Source of the DNA: Actinomadura roseirufa
GTDB lineage: Bacteria > Actinomycetota > Actinomycetes > Streptosporangiales > Streptosporangiaceae
Reading direction: 5' to 3'
Length of the DNA: 35,644 nt
Assembly (NCBI RefSeq): GCF_900659635.1
Contig: NZ_CAACVB010000063.1
Coordinates: forward strand, 1 to 35,644
Shown piece after piece: positions 1-8,832 of the stretch (position 1 is its first letter; each line of letters opens with the position of its first letter). A program made the position numbers and the translations under genes. The notes under the pieces were generated by a model. The model was not told the origin of the DNA and did no database searches. It saw nothing but the letters and a program-made list of their open reading frames with translations.

Positions 1-1
1 C

Positions 2-790
2 ACCGCCCCGGCCGGGCGGCACGCCGCGCCCGCGCCCGCCGGCGCCCCGGCCGAGCAGCTCGCCCTGCGCGGCCGGACCGAGAAGATGTCGCGCATCCGG
101 CAGACGATCGCCCGGCGCATGGTGGAGTCGCTCCAGGTCTCCGCGCAGCTCACCACCGTGGTCGAGGTGGACATCACCAAGATCGCCCGGCTGCGGGACC
201 GCGCCAAGGCCGACTTCCAGTCCCGCGAGGGCGTGAAGCTGTCCTTCCTGCCGTTCTTCGCGCTGGCGACCATCGAGGCGCTCAAGGCGCACCCGAAGGT
301 CAACGCCGTCATCGACAGCGAGAGCAACGAGGTCACCTACCACGACGTCGAGAACCTCGGCATCGCGGTGGACGTGCCCGAGCGGGGCCTGATGGTCCCG
401 GTCGTGCACAACGCCGGCCAGCTGAACCTGGGCGGCCTCGCCCAGCGCATCGCCGACCTCGCCGAGCGCACCCGCACCAACAAGGTGAGCCCGGACGAGC
501 TGTCCGGCGGCACGTTCACGCTGACCAACACCGGCAGCCGCGGCGCGCTGTTCGACACCCCGATCCTCAACCAGCCGCAGGTCGGCATGCTCGGCACCGG
601 CGCCGTCGTCAAGCGCCCCGCCGTCATCGACGACCCCGAGCTGGGCGAGGTCATCGCCGTCCGGTCCATGGTCTACCTGGCCCTGACCTACGACCACCGC
701 CTGATCGACGGCGCCGACGCCGCGCGCTTCCTCGGCACGATCAAGCACCGCCTGGAGGAGGGCAACTTCGAGGCCGACCTCGGTCTCTGA
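2..790 (+). CDS. sucB: Dihydrolipoamide acyltransferase (2-oxoglutarate dehydrogenase E2), 3' part
   Basis: The reading frame is open from base 2, so the gene starts outside the window; about 262 residues are visible. The first ~28 residues are an Ala/Pro-rich linker, and the rest is the 2-oxoacid dehydrogenase acyltransferase catalytic domain. The active-site motif DHRLIDG lies near the C-terminus (about base 690), and the typical stretch TFTLTNTGSRG precedes it. The lipoyl and subunit-binding domains must lie upstream. The enzyme transfers an acyl group from its own lipoyl arm to CoA in the cytoplasm. lipB and lipA, which make the lipoyl group, follow within 4 kb. The catalytic domain is certain; assignment to 2-oxoglutarate rather than pyruvate or branched-chain dehydrogenase is from the actinobacterial gene order. 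Confidence 0.9.
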   Translation, partial: TAPAGRHAAPAPAGAPAEQLALRGRTEKMSRIRQTIARRMVESLQVSAQLTTVVEVDITKIARLRDRAKADFQSREGVKLSFLPFFALATIEALKAHPKVNAVIDSESNEVTYHDVENLGIAVDVPERGLMVPVVHNAGQLNLGGLAQRIADLAERTRTNKVSPDELSGGTFTLTNTGSRGALFDTPILNQPQVGMLGTGAVVKRPAVIDDPELGEVIAVRSMVYLALTYDHRLIDGADAARFLGTIKHRLEEGNFEADLGL

Positions 791-811
791 CCCGCCGGCA
801 CGGCCCCGCGA

Positions 812-839
812 CCCCGCCGCCCGTCCCCGGGCGGCGGGG
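812..839 (+). terminator. Terminator hairpin after sucB
   Basis: A perfect 12-bp GC stem (812-823 with 828-839) closes a 4-base loop, 22 bases after the sucB stop. No T-run follows, as is usual for actinobacterial terminators. Confidence 0.75.
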
Positions 840-902
840 CTTCGCGCTCCGGGGAAACCCGGGACGCCGCGCGAGAGCGGGCGAACCGGGGCCCTCCCCG
901 CC

Positions 903-908
903 TAGGCT
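903..908 (+). promoter_or_regulatory. -10 box of a leaderless promoter (TIGR01777 gene)
   Basis: TAGGCT lies exactly 6 bases before ATG 915, which puts the expected transcription start on the start codon. No ribosome binding site is present. This favours ATG 915 over the in-frame GTG at 909. Confidence 0.6.
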
Positions 909-914
909 GTGGGC

Positions 915-1802
915 ATGAGGGTGACCGTGACGGGATCGACGGGCCTCATCGGCTCCGCGCTCGTGAAATCGCTGCGCGCGGACGGGCACGACGTCGTCCG
1001 CCTGGTCCGCCGGGAGCCGGCCGCCTCCGACGAGGCGCGCTGGTCGCCCGCCGACGGCTGCGTCGAGGTCGCCGCCGTCGACGGCGCCGACGCCGTGGTG
1101 CACCTGGCGGGCGCCGGAGTGGGCGACCGGCCCTGGACGAAGTCCTACAAGCGGCGCATCAGGGAGAGCCGGCTCAGCGGCACCCGGACGCTCTCCGAGG
1201 CGATCGCCGCGGCCCCGCGGCGCCCGCCGGTGCTGGTGTGCGGGTCGGCGATCGGCTTCTACGGCGACACCGGCGACGACGAGGTCGACGAGAAGGCCGC
1301 GATGGGCCGCGGGTTCCTCGCCGAGCTCGTCCGCGACTGGGAGGCCGCCGCGCGGTCCGCGCGGGAGGCCGGCGTCCGGGTCGTCCACCCGCGGACGGGC
1401 GTGGTCCTGGCGCGCGGCGGCGGGATCCTCGGCCGCACGCTGCCGCTGTTCCGGCTCGGACTCGGCGGCAGGCTCGGCGACGGCCGGCAGTGGACGAGCT
1501 GGATCTCGCTGCCCGACCAGATCGCCGCGCTGCGCTTCCTCATCGACGGCGCCCTGGACGGCCCCGTCAACCTCACCGCGCCCTCCCCCGTGACCAACGA
1601 GGACCTCACCCGGGCCCTCGGCGCCGCCCTGCGCCGCCCGACGCCGCTCACCGTCCCGCGGTTCGCGCTGCGGACGGCGCTGCTCGGGTTCGCCGACGAG
1701 GGGCCCCTGGTCAGCCAGCGCGTCCTGCCGCGGCGGCTGGAGGAGGCCGGGTTCCGGTTCGCGCACCCCGAGCTGACCGCGGCCCTCGAAGCCGTCCTGT
1801 GA
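915..1802 (+). CDS. TIGR01777 family SDR (NAD-dependent epimerase-like) protein
   Basis: The 295-residue product starts with MRVTVTGSTGLIGSAL, a glycine-rich Rossmann NAD(P)-binding motif. The C-terminus (about residues 235-295) has the DUF1731 signature of this family, including TNEDLTRALG and LEEAGFRFAHPEL. Family members (E. coli YfcH, human SDR39U1) are extended short-chain dehydrogenases with no agreed substrate. The ATG at 915 is preferred because a -10 box sits 6 bases upstream and the protein begins directly at the first beta strand. It follows sucB after a terminator, so it has its own promoter. Family assignment is firm; function is unknown. Confidence 0.88.
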   Translation: MRVTVTGSTGLIGSALVKSLRADGHDVVRLVRREPAASDEARWSPADGCVEVAAVDGADAVVHLAGAGVGDRPWTKSYKRRIRESRLSGTRTLSEAIAAAPRRPPVLVCGSAIGFYGDTGDDEVDEKAAMGRGFLAELVRDWEAAARSAREAGVRVVHPRTGVVLARGGGILGRTLPLFRLGLGGRLGDGRQWTSWISLPDQIAALRFLIDGALDGPVNLTAPSPVTNEDLTRALGAALRRPTPLTVPRFALRTALLGFADEGPLVSQRVLPRRLEEAGFRFAHPELTAALEAVL

Positions 1803-1875
1803 GCCCCAAGAAACCACAAAGTCCGCCGCGTTCCCGATCGGTGGCCATACGGTGACAATGAGACATCCTGGCCCC

Positions 1876-1883
1876 GGAGGAGG
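1876..1883 (+). promoter_or_regulatory. Strong ribosome binding site fixing a TTG start
   Basis: GGAGGAGG ends 5 bases before TTG 1889. The nearby GTG at 1884 is in another frame, so this site decides the rare TTG start of the peptidase-E-like gene. Confidence 0.75.
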
Positions 1884-1888
1884 GTGAT

Positions 1889-2626
1889 TTGAGCACCGAC
1901 GGACAGCCGCACATCCTCGCCATCGGCGGTGGCACGTTCGTTCCCGACGGCCGCGAGGGACTCGACCCGAGCCCCCTGCTGCGCTACGCGCTCGACCTGA
2001 CCGGCCAGGACCGGCCGCGGATCTGCTTCCTCGCCACGGCGGTGGGCGACAACGACCGGAACGTCGCGCGCCTGTACGAGGGGTTCGCCAAGCTGGACGC
2101 CGAGGTGAGCCACCTCGCCCTGTTCCCCATGCCGAACATGCCCGACATGCGGACCCACCTGCTCACCCAGGATCTCATCTACGTCTCCGGCGGGAGCGTC
2201 GCCAACCTCCTGGCCCTGTGGCGCCTCCACGGCCTCGACGAGATCATGCGCGAGGCCTGGCGGGAGGGCGTCGTCCTGTCCGGGCAGAGCGCGGGCGCGC
2301 TGTGCTGGCACGTGGGCGGCAACACCGACTCCTACGGCCCGCAGCTCAGGCCGCTCACCGACGGCCTGGGGCTGCTGCCGTACTCGTGCGGCGTGCACTA
2401 CGACAGCGACCCCCAGCGCAGGCCGCTGCTCCAGCAGCTCGTCGGCGAGGGCACCCTCCCGGGCGGCTACGCGGCCGACGAGGCCGTGGGCCTGCACTAC
2501 GTCGGAACCGAGTTCGTCCAAGCGGTCTCCTACCGGCAGGAGGCCGGCGCCTACCGCGTCGAACCCGACGGGCCCGGCACCGCCAAGGAGTCCCGCCTCG
2601 ATCCCAGGCTCCTCGCGGCCCTGTAG
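1889..2626 (+). CDS. Peptidase E-like (S51 family) serine hydrolase
   Basis: The 245-residue protein starts with an N-terminal strand and glycine motif (ILAIGGGTF). The nucleophile elbow GQSAG carries the probable catalytic Ser134, and GVHYDSD holds the likely His170. This arrangement is that of the S51 class I glutamine-amidotransferase-like fold shared by peptidase E (Asp-X dipeptidase) and cyanophycinase. The length is close to E. coli PepE (about 229 residues). The protein lacks the longer insertions of cyanophycinase, so a cytoplasmic dipeptidase is more likely, but the substrate is not shown. Translation starts at TTG with a perfect Shine-Dalgarno sequence. It stands alone, with no overlap with its neighbours. 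Confidence 0.85.
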   Translation: MSTDGQPHILAIGGGTFVPDGREGLDPSPLLRYALDLTGQDRPRICFLATAVGDNDRNVARLYEGFAKLDAEVSHLALFPMPNMPDMRTHLLTQDLIYVSGGSVANLLALWRLHGLDEIMREAWREGVVLSGQSAGALCWHVGGNTDSYGPQLRPLTDGLGLLPYSCGVHYDSDPQRRPLLQQLVGEGTLPGGYAADEAVGLHYVGTEFVQAVSYRQEAGAYRVEPDGPGTAKESRLDPRLLAAL

Positions 2627-2937
2627 ACCACCCGGCCGCCGCCTAGACCACTCGGCGCGCCGTCGCGGCACGCATGGGCGCCGTCGCGGCGCACCGAGCG
2701 GTGCGGGGGCCGCCGCGTCCGGACTCGCGCGGGGCCGTGGGCAGTGCGACTCCGCCCGTGTGGAGGGGAGACGACCGGCCCGGTCCGGCTCACCGCCGCT
2801 CGGCCCGTGCCATGCGCTCCCGGCGAGCCCGGGGGCGTCCACGGCACGGCCGTCGCGCCGCCCCGGACGCGAGGCCGCCGCACGCAGGCCGGCGGCCGCC
2901 CTGTCAGCGGCCACGGGCGGGACATAAGCTTGCGGTC
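2627..2937. other. Intergenic stretch without a recognisable gene
   Basis: The 311 bases between the peptidase and lipB are open in frame with lipB, but that extension is Arg/Pro-rich and unlike any LipB N-terminus. Apart from the lipB promoter at its right end I see nothing in it. Confidence 0.5.
2902..2930 (+). promoter_or_regulatory. Leaderless promoter of lipB
   Basis: The -10 box TAAGCT (2925-2930) lies 7 bases before GTG 2938. A poor -35 candidate, TGTCAG (2902-2907), is 17 bases upstream. No ribosome binding site precedes the GTG. Confidence 0.55.
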
Positions 2938-3690
2938 GTGAGCGAAGTAGACGTACGTGAGGCGCCCCGGACCACCGCCGACCAGGCCGGGGCGTCCCCG
3001 CCGGGCCTTGGCGGCGCGCGGCTGGTGGTCGTGCACGCCGGGTTCGGCGCCGCCGCCGTCCCCTACGAGGACGGCCTCGACCTGCAGCGGCGCACCCACG
3101 CGCTGCGCGCCGACGACCACGTCCACGACACCGTCCTGCTGCTGGAGCACCAGCCGGTGTACACCGCGGGCAAGCGCACCGAGCCGCTCGACCGGCCGCT
3201 CGGCGATCCGGGCGCCCCCGTGGTCGACGTGGACCGCGGCGGCAAGATCACCTGGCATGGGCCGGGGCAGCTCACCGGCTACCCCATCGTCCGGCTGCCC
3301 GACCCGGTCGACGTGATCGGCTACGTCCGGCTGCTCGAGCGGATGATGATGGGCGTCTGCGCCGAGTTCGGCCTGGAGACCGTCACCGTCGAGGGCCGCA
3401 GCGGCCTGTGGGTGCGCGGCACCCCCGACCGCAAGGTCGGCTCCATCGGGATCCGCGTGTCGCGGGGCGTGACCATGCACGGCTTCCAGCTCAACTGCGA
3501 CAACGACATGTCGTGGTTCGACCGGATCGTCGCGTGCGGGATCCGGGACGCGGGCTCCACCAGCCTCAGCGCCGAGCTCGGCCGCCAGGTCACGGTCGCC
3601 GAGGTCACCCCCGTCGTCGAACGCCACCTCGGCGAGGTCCTGGGCGCCGCGGAGACGCTGCACCGCACCACCGCCCAGCTCCTCGCCTGA
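2938..3690 (+). CDS. lipB: Octanoyl-[ACP]:protein N-octanoyltransferase LipB
   Basis: LipB moves octanoate from acyl carrier protein to a lysine of lipoyl domains (E2 subunits and GcvH), the first step of lipoate assembly in the cytoplasm. The 250-residue product has the family signatures RGGKITWHGPGQLTGYP, the catalytic Lys166 in RKVGSIGI and the catalytic Cys200 in VACGI. The frame stays open for 264 bases upstream, but GTG 2938 is chosen because a -10 box lies 7 bases before it and the preceding translation is low-complexity. The gene precedes lipA, with one reverse-strand gene between them. Confidence 0.95.
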   Translation: MSEVDVREAPRTTADQAGASPPGLGGARLVVVHAGFGAAAVPYEDGLDLQRRTHALRADDHVHDTVLLLEHQPVYTAGKRTEPLDRPLGDPGAPVVDVDRGGKITWHGPGQLTGYPIVRLPDPVDVIGYVRLLERMMMGVCAEFGLETVTVEGRSGLWVRGTPDRKVGSIGIRVSRGVTMHGFQLNCDNDMSWFDRIVACGIRDAGSTSLSAELGRQVTVAEVTPVVERHLGEVLGAAETLHRTTAQLLA

Positions 3691-3828
3691 GTCACCCGTC
3701 CGACGACGTCCCACCCGTCCCGGGCCGCGCGTAGGCCGGCCCGGAACCGGGGCGCGGGCCGGTGCGCCCGCCCCCGGTTCCGGGGCACGGGAACCGCACC
3801 GGTCCGCGCGGACGGCGGCGCGCGGCGC

Positions 3829-4338
3829 TCAGTTCCCCGGCGCCATGACCTTGAAGATCGCCTGTCCCTCGGTGGCCGCCGCCGTGAAAAAGGCCGTCAG
3901 GGCCTCGTAGACGGGCCTGAGGTCGCGCTCGCGGGCGTCATCGTCGAGGCCCGCGGCGTCCTGCACGCCCGCCTTCACCATCGCCGCCGGGTCGTACCGG
4001 TCGATGAGGCTGCCGAACGGCGTCGAGGCGAGATGGTCGGCGGCGACCTTCACCCGCTCCGGCGCCAGGTAGATGACGTCCATGCCGAGCTCGTCCGCGC
4101 CGTCCTCGGTCAGCAGCCGGCCGCCGCACACCGCGTCGGCCTCCGGGTGCCGGCCCTCCCACGGGTCGCCGGTGACGAGATAGTGCATGATCTGCCAGGC
4201 CCCGCCCAGCTCGAACACCCCGGCCCCGCCCCGGCTGCGCCAGTCGGGCCGGCCGAAGAGGTGGTGGGCGGTCCGGCCGGGATCCGGCTCTCCCTCCAGC
4301 ACCGGTGGCACCCTGAGGTACGACATTGCCAGACCCAC
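3829..4338 (-). CDS. DUF1877 (YfbM-like) family protein
   Basis: The 169-residue product resembles the YfbM/DUF1877 family: a short MGLAMSYLRVPP start, a W-rich segment near GGAWQIMHYLVTGDP, and a C-terminal helical part. No enzymatic function is established for the family. The start is GTG 4338, which has AGGAGGG (complement of 4344-4350) five bases upstream; an in-frame ATG follows four codons later. It lies between lipB and lipA on the opposite strand, divergent from lipA, and so is probably an insertion into the lip cluster with its own promoter. Confidence 0.8.
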   Translation of the reverse strand: MGLAMSYLRVPPVLEGEPDPGRTAHHLFGRPDWRSRGGAGVFELGGAWQIMHYLVTGDPWEGRHPEADAVCGGRLLTEDGADELGMDVIYLAPERVKVAADHLASTPFGSLIDRYDPAAMVKAGVQDAAGLDDDARERDLRPVYEALTAFFTAAATEGQAIFKVMAPGN

Positions 4339-4523
4339 TGCGGCCCTCCTGCTGACGCTGTTGCGTGACGACAGGGAGTCACCCTAGAGAGATCCACTGG
4401 CGGCAACGGCGGAAACACGCGAATCGGCAAGGCGAAAGCGGTTCTCGTCACGCATTCGATATCGCTCCGAGACGCCTTCGAGCCCGCCGGGCGGCCGGTG
4501 TGCCGCCACCGCCGTCCGGCACG

Positions 4524-4529
4524 TACCCT
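4524..4529 (+). promoter_or_regulatory. -10 box of a leaderless promoter (lipA)
   Basis: TACCCT is separated by 6 bases from GTG 4536. There is no ribosome binding site between them. I see no clear -35 element. Confidence 0.55.
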
Positions 4530-4535
4530 GAAACG

Positions 4536-5465
4536 GTGACGACGGTGACACCTGAGGGGCGCAAGCTCCTGCGCATCGAGGCCCGCAACAGCCAGACCCC
4601 GATCGAGCGCAAGCCCGAGTGGATCAAAACGCGGCTGAAGATGGGCCCGCAGTACAAGGAGCTCGTCGGACTGGTGAAGTCCGAGGGGCTGCACACGGTG
4701 TGCCAGGAGGCCGGCTGCCCCAACATCTTCGAATGCTGGGAGGACCGCGAGGCCACCTTCCTCATCGGGGGCGACCAGTGCACCCGCCGGTGCGACTTCT
4801 GCCAGATCGACACCGGCAAGCCCGCCGCGCTCGACCGGGACGAGCCGCGCCGCGTCGCCGAGTCCGTCGCCACCATGGGCCTGAAGTACGCGACGGTCAC
4901 CGGGGTCGCGCGCGACGACCTCGAGGACGGCGGCGCCTGGCTGTACGCCGAGACCGTCCGGCAGATCCACGCGGCCGTCCCCGGCTGCGGCGTCGAGCTG
5001 CTGATCCCCGACTTCAACGCCGACGCCGGCCAGCTGGCCGAGGTGTTCTCGTCCCGCCCCGAGGTGCTGGCCCACAACCTGGAGACCGTGCCGCGGATCT
5101 TCCGGCGGATCCGGCCCGGCTTCCGCTACGAGCGGTCCCTGGAGGTCATCACCAGCGCCCGCGCGGACGGCCTGGTCACCAAGTCCAACCTGATCCTCGG
5201 CATGGGCGAGACCCGCGAGGAGGTCTCCGAGGCGCTGCGCGACCTGCACGCGGCGGGCTGCGAGCTCATCACGATCACCCAGTACCTGCGGCCGAGCAAG
5301 CGGCACCACCCGGTGGAGCGGTGGGTCAAGCCCGAGGAGTTCGTCGAGCTGGCCGCCGAGGCGGAGGAGATCGGCTTCGCGGGCGTCATGTCGGGGCCGC
5401 TGGTGCGCTCCAGCTACCGCGCCGGGCGCCTCTACAAGCAGGCGATCGAGGCCCGGGAGGCGTGA
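4536..5465 (+). CDS. lipA: Lipoyl synthase LipA (radical SAM)
   Basis: LipA inserts two sulfur atoms into protein-bound octanoyl chains to complete lipoyl cofactors. The 309-residue protein has the radical-SAM CxxxCxxC cluster at C82, C86 and C89, and the auxiliary, sacrificial cluster at C56, C61 and C67. The C-terminal RSSYRAG motif, which completes the auxiliary cluster, is also present. The frame is open for 171 bases upstream, but homologues start close to VTTVTPEGRKLLRIEARNSQ and the -10 box at 4524-4529 points to GTG 4536 as a leaderless start. All key residues are present. It acts on the same E2 substrates that LipB octanoylates. Confidence 0.97.
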   Translation: MTTVTPEGRKLLRIEARNSQTPIERKPEWIKTRLKMGPQYKELVGLVKSEGLHTVCQEAGCPNIFECWEDREATFLIGGDQCTRRCDFCQIDTGKPAALDRDEPRRVAESVATMGLKYATVTGVARDDLEDGGAWLYAETVRQIHAAVPGCGVELLIPDFNADAGQLAEVFSSRPEVLAHNLETVPRIFRRIRPGFRYERSLEVITSARADGLVTKSNLILGMGETREEVSEALRDLHAAGCELITITQYLRPSKRHHPVERWVKPEEFVELAAEAEEIGFAGVMSGPLVRSSYRAGRLYKQAIEAREA

Positions 5466-5554
5466 GCCCGGCCGTCCCCGGGAGCGCCGCCCGGACGCCC
5501 CGAGGGGCCGCCGCCGCGGCGGCTCCCCGGGTCGGGGGCGCGTCCCGGCGCGAC

Positions 5555-5560
5555 TATCCT
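5555..5560 (+). promoter_or_regulatory. -10 box of a leaderless promoter (DUF4191 gene)
   Basis: TATCCT lies 7 bases before ATG 5568, and no ribosome binding site is visible. Confidence 0.55.
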
Positions 5561-5567
5561 TGATTTC

Positions 5568-6263
5568 ATGTCGAAACAGCCCACGGACGGGGCCCAGGAG
5601 CGTCCGGGCCGCCTCAAGCAGATCCGCATGGTCGCCCAGGTGCTCCGGCAGGCCGACCCGAAGGCCCTCCCGATCGTCGCCGCCGCCGCGATCGGCACCC
5701 TGGTCGTCGTCATCCTCATCGGGCTGCTCATCGGCCAGCTGTGGTTCTTCATCCCGCTCGGCGTCCTCGCCGCGCTCGCCGTCGGCATGATCGTCTTCGG
5801 TCAGCTCGCGCAGCGCGCCCAGTACCGGGTCATCGCCGGGCAGCCCGGCGCCGCCGCCGCGATCCTGAAGAACATGCGCGGCGGCTGGACCGTCACCGAG
5901 GCGGTCAGCGGCAACCGCAACCTGGACATGGTGCACCGCGCCGTCGGCCGTCCGGGCGTGGTGCTGGTCTCGGAGGGGCCGCGCAACCGGGTCGGCCCGC
6001 TGCTCGGCGCCGAGAAGAAGCGGATCTCCCGCGCCGCCCAGCAGGTCCCGATCTACGACGTGCAGGTCGGCGACGACGAGGGCCAGGTCTCCGTCGACAA
6101 GCTGCAGCGGCACCTGATGAAGCTGCCCCGCAACCTCACCAAGGCCCAGGTGTCGGAGCTGAACGACCGCCTCCAGGCGCTGCCCCGCTCCATGCAGATG
6201 CCGAAGGGCCCGATGCCGAAGGGCGCGAAGATGCCCAAGGGCCCCAAGCCGAAGATGCGCTGA
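5568..6263 (+). CDS. DUF4191 membrane protein
   Basis: The 231-residue protein has a short basic N-terminus and two adjacent membrane segments (about residues 39-62 and 64-84). A soluble domain follows, containing GGWTVTEAVSGNRNLDMVHRAVG and a GVVLVSEG strand. DUF4191 proteins sit between lipA and glnA in many actinobacteria, and their function is unknown. The tail (about residues 205-231) is a short Met-Pro-Lys-Gly repeat, strongly basic. The gene has its own leaderless promoter and is convergent with the RDD gene, sharing a hairpin terminator. Confidence 0.85.
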   Translation: MSKQPTDGAQERPGRLKQIRMVAQVLRQADPKALPIVAAAAIGTLVVVILIGLLIGQLWFFIPLGVLAALAVGMIVFGQLAQRAQYRVIAGQPGAAAAILKNMRGGWTVTEAVSGNRNLDMVHRAVGRPGVVLVSEGPRNRVGPLLGAEKKRISRAAQQVPIYDVQVGDDEGQVSVDKLQRHLMKLPRNLTKAQVSELNDRLQALPRSMQMPKGPMPKGAKMPKGPKPKMR

Positions 6264-6264
6264 G

Positions 6265-6286
6265 AGGGCGCCCCCCGGGGCGCCCT
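6265..6286. terminator. Bidirectional terminator between DUF4191 and RDD genes
   Basis: A near-perfect inverted repeat of 10 bp per arm (A/GGGCGCCCC and its complement) has a minimal CC centre, so the real loop is probably four bases. It lies 2 bases after the DUF4191 stop and 6 bases from the convergent RDD stop. Confidence 0.7.
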
Positions 6287-6292
6287 TCCGGT

Positions 6293-6775
6293 CTACAGGT
6301 TGACGACCGCCGTGTTGGACGCGCGGTCGTGCATGCCCCGGTAGTCACGGTCCCACAGCAGCGCCGGGACGACCACGAGCAGCAGCAGCGTCCGGGCCAG
6401 CGCCCACGCCAGGCCCACGGGCCGCCCGTCCAGCCGCACGACCCGCAGGCCGCACAGCCGCTTGCCGAGCGTCGTTCCCGCCAGCGCGATCAGCAGCCAC
6501 GCCTGGATCCCGAAGATGACGAGCGTCCACAGGCTGCGCTGCGCCGAGGACCAGTCGAAGGCGCGCGCCAGCAGGCTCGCCACCAGCATCGACAGCCCCC
6601 AGTCGACGAACAGGGCCACGAGCCGGCGGCCGTACCCCGCGATGGCGCCGCGCCCGCTCCGCGGAAACCCGAACCGCTCCCCCGGCCGTCCGAGGTCGGC
6701 CCCGGCCGCACGCGCCCCGCCGAGCCACGTCTGCGTCCACCGCGGACCGGCGGACTGCCCCTTGCCACTGCTCAT
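6293..6775 (-). CDS. RDD family membrane protein
   Basis: The 160-residue protein carries the RDD signature: R and D in YGRRLVALFVDWGLS at the start of the first membrane helix, and the final DRDYRGMHDRASNTAVV. Three hydrophobic segments are visible (about residues 55-72, 84-101 and 122-138). The cytoplasmic N-terminus contains a Trp/Gly-rich segment. RDD proteins are small membrane proteins, often transport-associated, and this one is part of the conserved lipA-glnA neighbourhood. The ATG at 6775 is preceded by a -10 box with a 6-base gap. Its function is not established. Confidence 0.85.
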   Translation of the reverse strand: MSSGKGQSAGPRWTQTWLGGARAAGADLGRPGERFGFPRSGRGAIAGYGRRLVALFVDWGLSMLVASLLARAFDWSSAQRSLWTLVIFGIQAWLLIALAGTTLGKRLCGLRVVRLDGRPVGLAWALARTLLLLVVVPALLWDRDYRGMHDRASNTAVVNL

Positions 6776-6781
6776 GGCCCC

Positions 6782-6787
6782 ACGCTA
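6782..6787 (-). promoter_or_regulatory. -10 box of a leaderless promoter (RDD gene)
   Basis: On the minus strand TAGCGT is followed by six bases and then the ATG at 6775. The divergent glnA regulatory region begins about 50 bases further. Confidence 0.5.
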
Positions 6788-6838
6788 TCCGGTCCCCCGG
6801 TGGGCTCCGCCGCGGCCCGACCCCTGCGCATGTGAGCT

Positions 6839-6876
6839 GTAACACAGCCGAAACACCCGGGACACGGCCGGGAAAC
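6839..6876 (+). promoter_or_regulatory. GlnR box upstream of glnA
   Basis: Four pentamers, GTAAC, GAAAC, GACAC and GAAAC, follow one another with exactly six bases between each pair. This matches the a1-b1-a2-b2 architecture (gTnAc-n6-GaAAc repeated) established for GlnR sites in front of actinobacterial glnA genes. The box ends 51 bases before the glnA start. A -10 candidate TAGCGT follows at 6887-6892, placing the box over the -35 region, as expected for an activator. GlnR would link glnA expression to nitrogen limitation. Confidence 0.85.
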
Positions 6877-6927
6877 GGTGCCCTCCTAGCGTGCGAAGAT
6901 CCGAGGAGCGCCCCCAGAGGAGGCCGG

Positions 6928-8352
<1,425 letters not shown>

Positions 8353-8386
8353 ACCATGCTTATTTGGGCGGGAAACCCAACCGCCC

Positions 8387-8426
8387 GAACGGCCCTGTTC
8401 TCCCGCGAGAGAGAACAGGGCCGTTC
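8387..8426 (+). terminator. glnA terminator
   Basis: A perfect 16-bp stem (8387-8402 with 8411-8426) has an 8-base loop, 34 bases after the glnA stop. The same hairpin reappears at 11888-11923 without a gene in front of it. Confidence 0.9.
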
Positions 8427-8430
8427 CTGC

Positions 8431-8593
8431 ATGCAGAGCCCTCGTAGGGACGATGAGGACAGGAGGCGGAGTACCTCGTTGGCGTCGGCCATCTGGTCGG
8501 TGCGAACCCTCGTAGGGATGAGGTGGACGCGACACCCAAGCAGGTCGCCGGGTGCACCTGTGAGTCGCGAACCCTCGCAGGGTTGACGAGGAC
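8431..8593 (-). CRISPR. Degenerate CRISPR mini-array 1 (three repeats, two spacers)
   Basis: Three 30-bp repeats (8431-8460, 8499-8528, 8564-8593) are separated by spacers of 38 and 35 bp. They follow the pattern of array 2: a start like GTTGCGAACC, a central CCCTCGTAGGG hairpin and an end like GAGGAC. All three copies carry mismatches to the array-2 consensus, and the middle one is scrambled in its last third. The spacers share no similarity with those of array 2. The array is bracketed by the glnA terminator on the left and a conserved 96-bp block on the right. The minus-strand direction is inferred because the most altered 5' half belongs to the repeat farthest from that block. Confidence 0.6.
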
Positions 8594-8689
8594 CCCAGGG
8601 TAATGCCGCAGGTGGTCCACAGCTTGAGGCCGTTGCTGCGGGTCGATTCTTCAACGACCCTCCGGTCGTGCAGAAGACCCGGGGGTCCC
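8594..8689 (-). repeat. Conserved 96-bp leader-like block, copy 1
   Basis: The block directly abuts the last repeat and recurs at 12096-12191 and 15474-15569, always 96 bp long without gaps. By eye it has 13 mismatches to copy 2. It starts CCCAGGGTAA and ends CGGGGGTCCC. Position and conservation are those of a CRISPR leader read on the minus strand. Confidence 0.6.
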
Positions 8690-8741
8690 AATGAAGACGT
8701 CCACTAGGGCGACGGCGTCCTCAGGACGTGGTAGCCGGCTG

Positions 8742-8778
8742 CCGGGACCTCGGGCACGCCTTTGACCCGAGGTCCCGG
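8742..8778 (-). terminator. Terminator of the module-1 A/B/C operon
   Basis: A 13-bp perfect stem (8742-8754 with 8766-8778) has an 11-base loop and lies 55 bases beyond the C1 stop on the minus strand. The module-3 counterpart (around 15719-15755) keeps the hairpin with mismatches. Confidence 0.5.
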
Positions 8779-8832
8779 TGTCAGGGGGCGGCGGCCCCAG
8801 CGCCCTGCGCAGGACTCTCGGGGCCGCGGTGT

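Noticed and set aside
2674..2937. An 88-residue N-terminal extension of LipB
   Set aside because: Arg/Pro-rich, unlike LipB; a leaderless promoter at 2925-2930 and GTG 2938 explain the start.
5501..5530. A terminator hairpin between lipA and DUF4191
   Set aside because: The inverted repeat of GGC/GCC units has almost no loop and a bulge; not distinguishable from background GC repeats.
4110..6113. A 667-residue minus-strand frame across DUF1877, lipA and DUF4191
   Set aside because: It lies opposite lipA with all catalytic cysteines and opposite DUF4191; low-complexity translation typical of a shadow frame.
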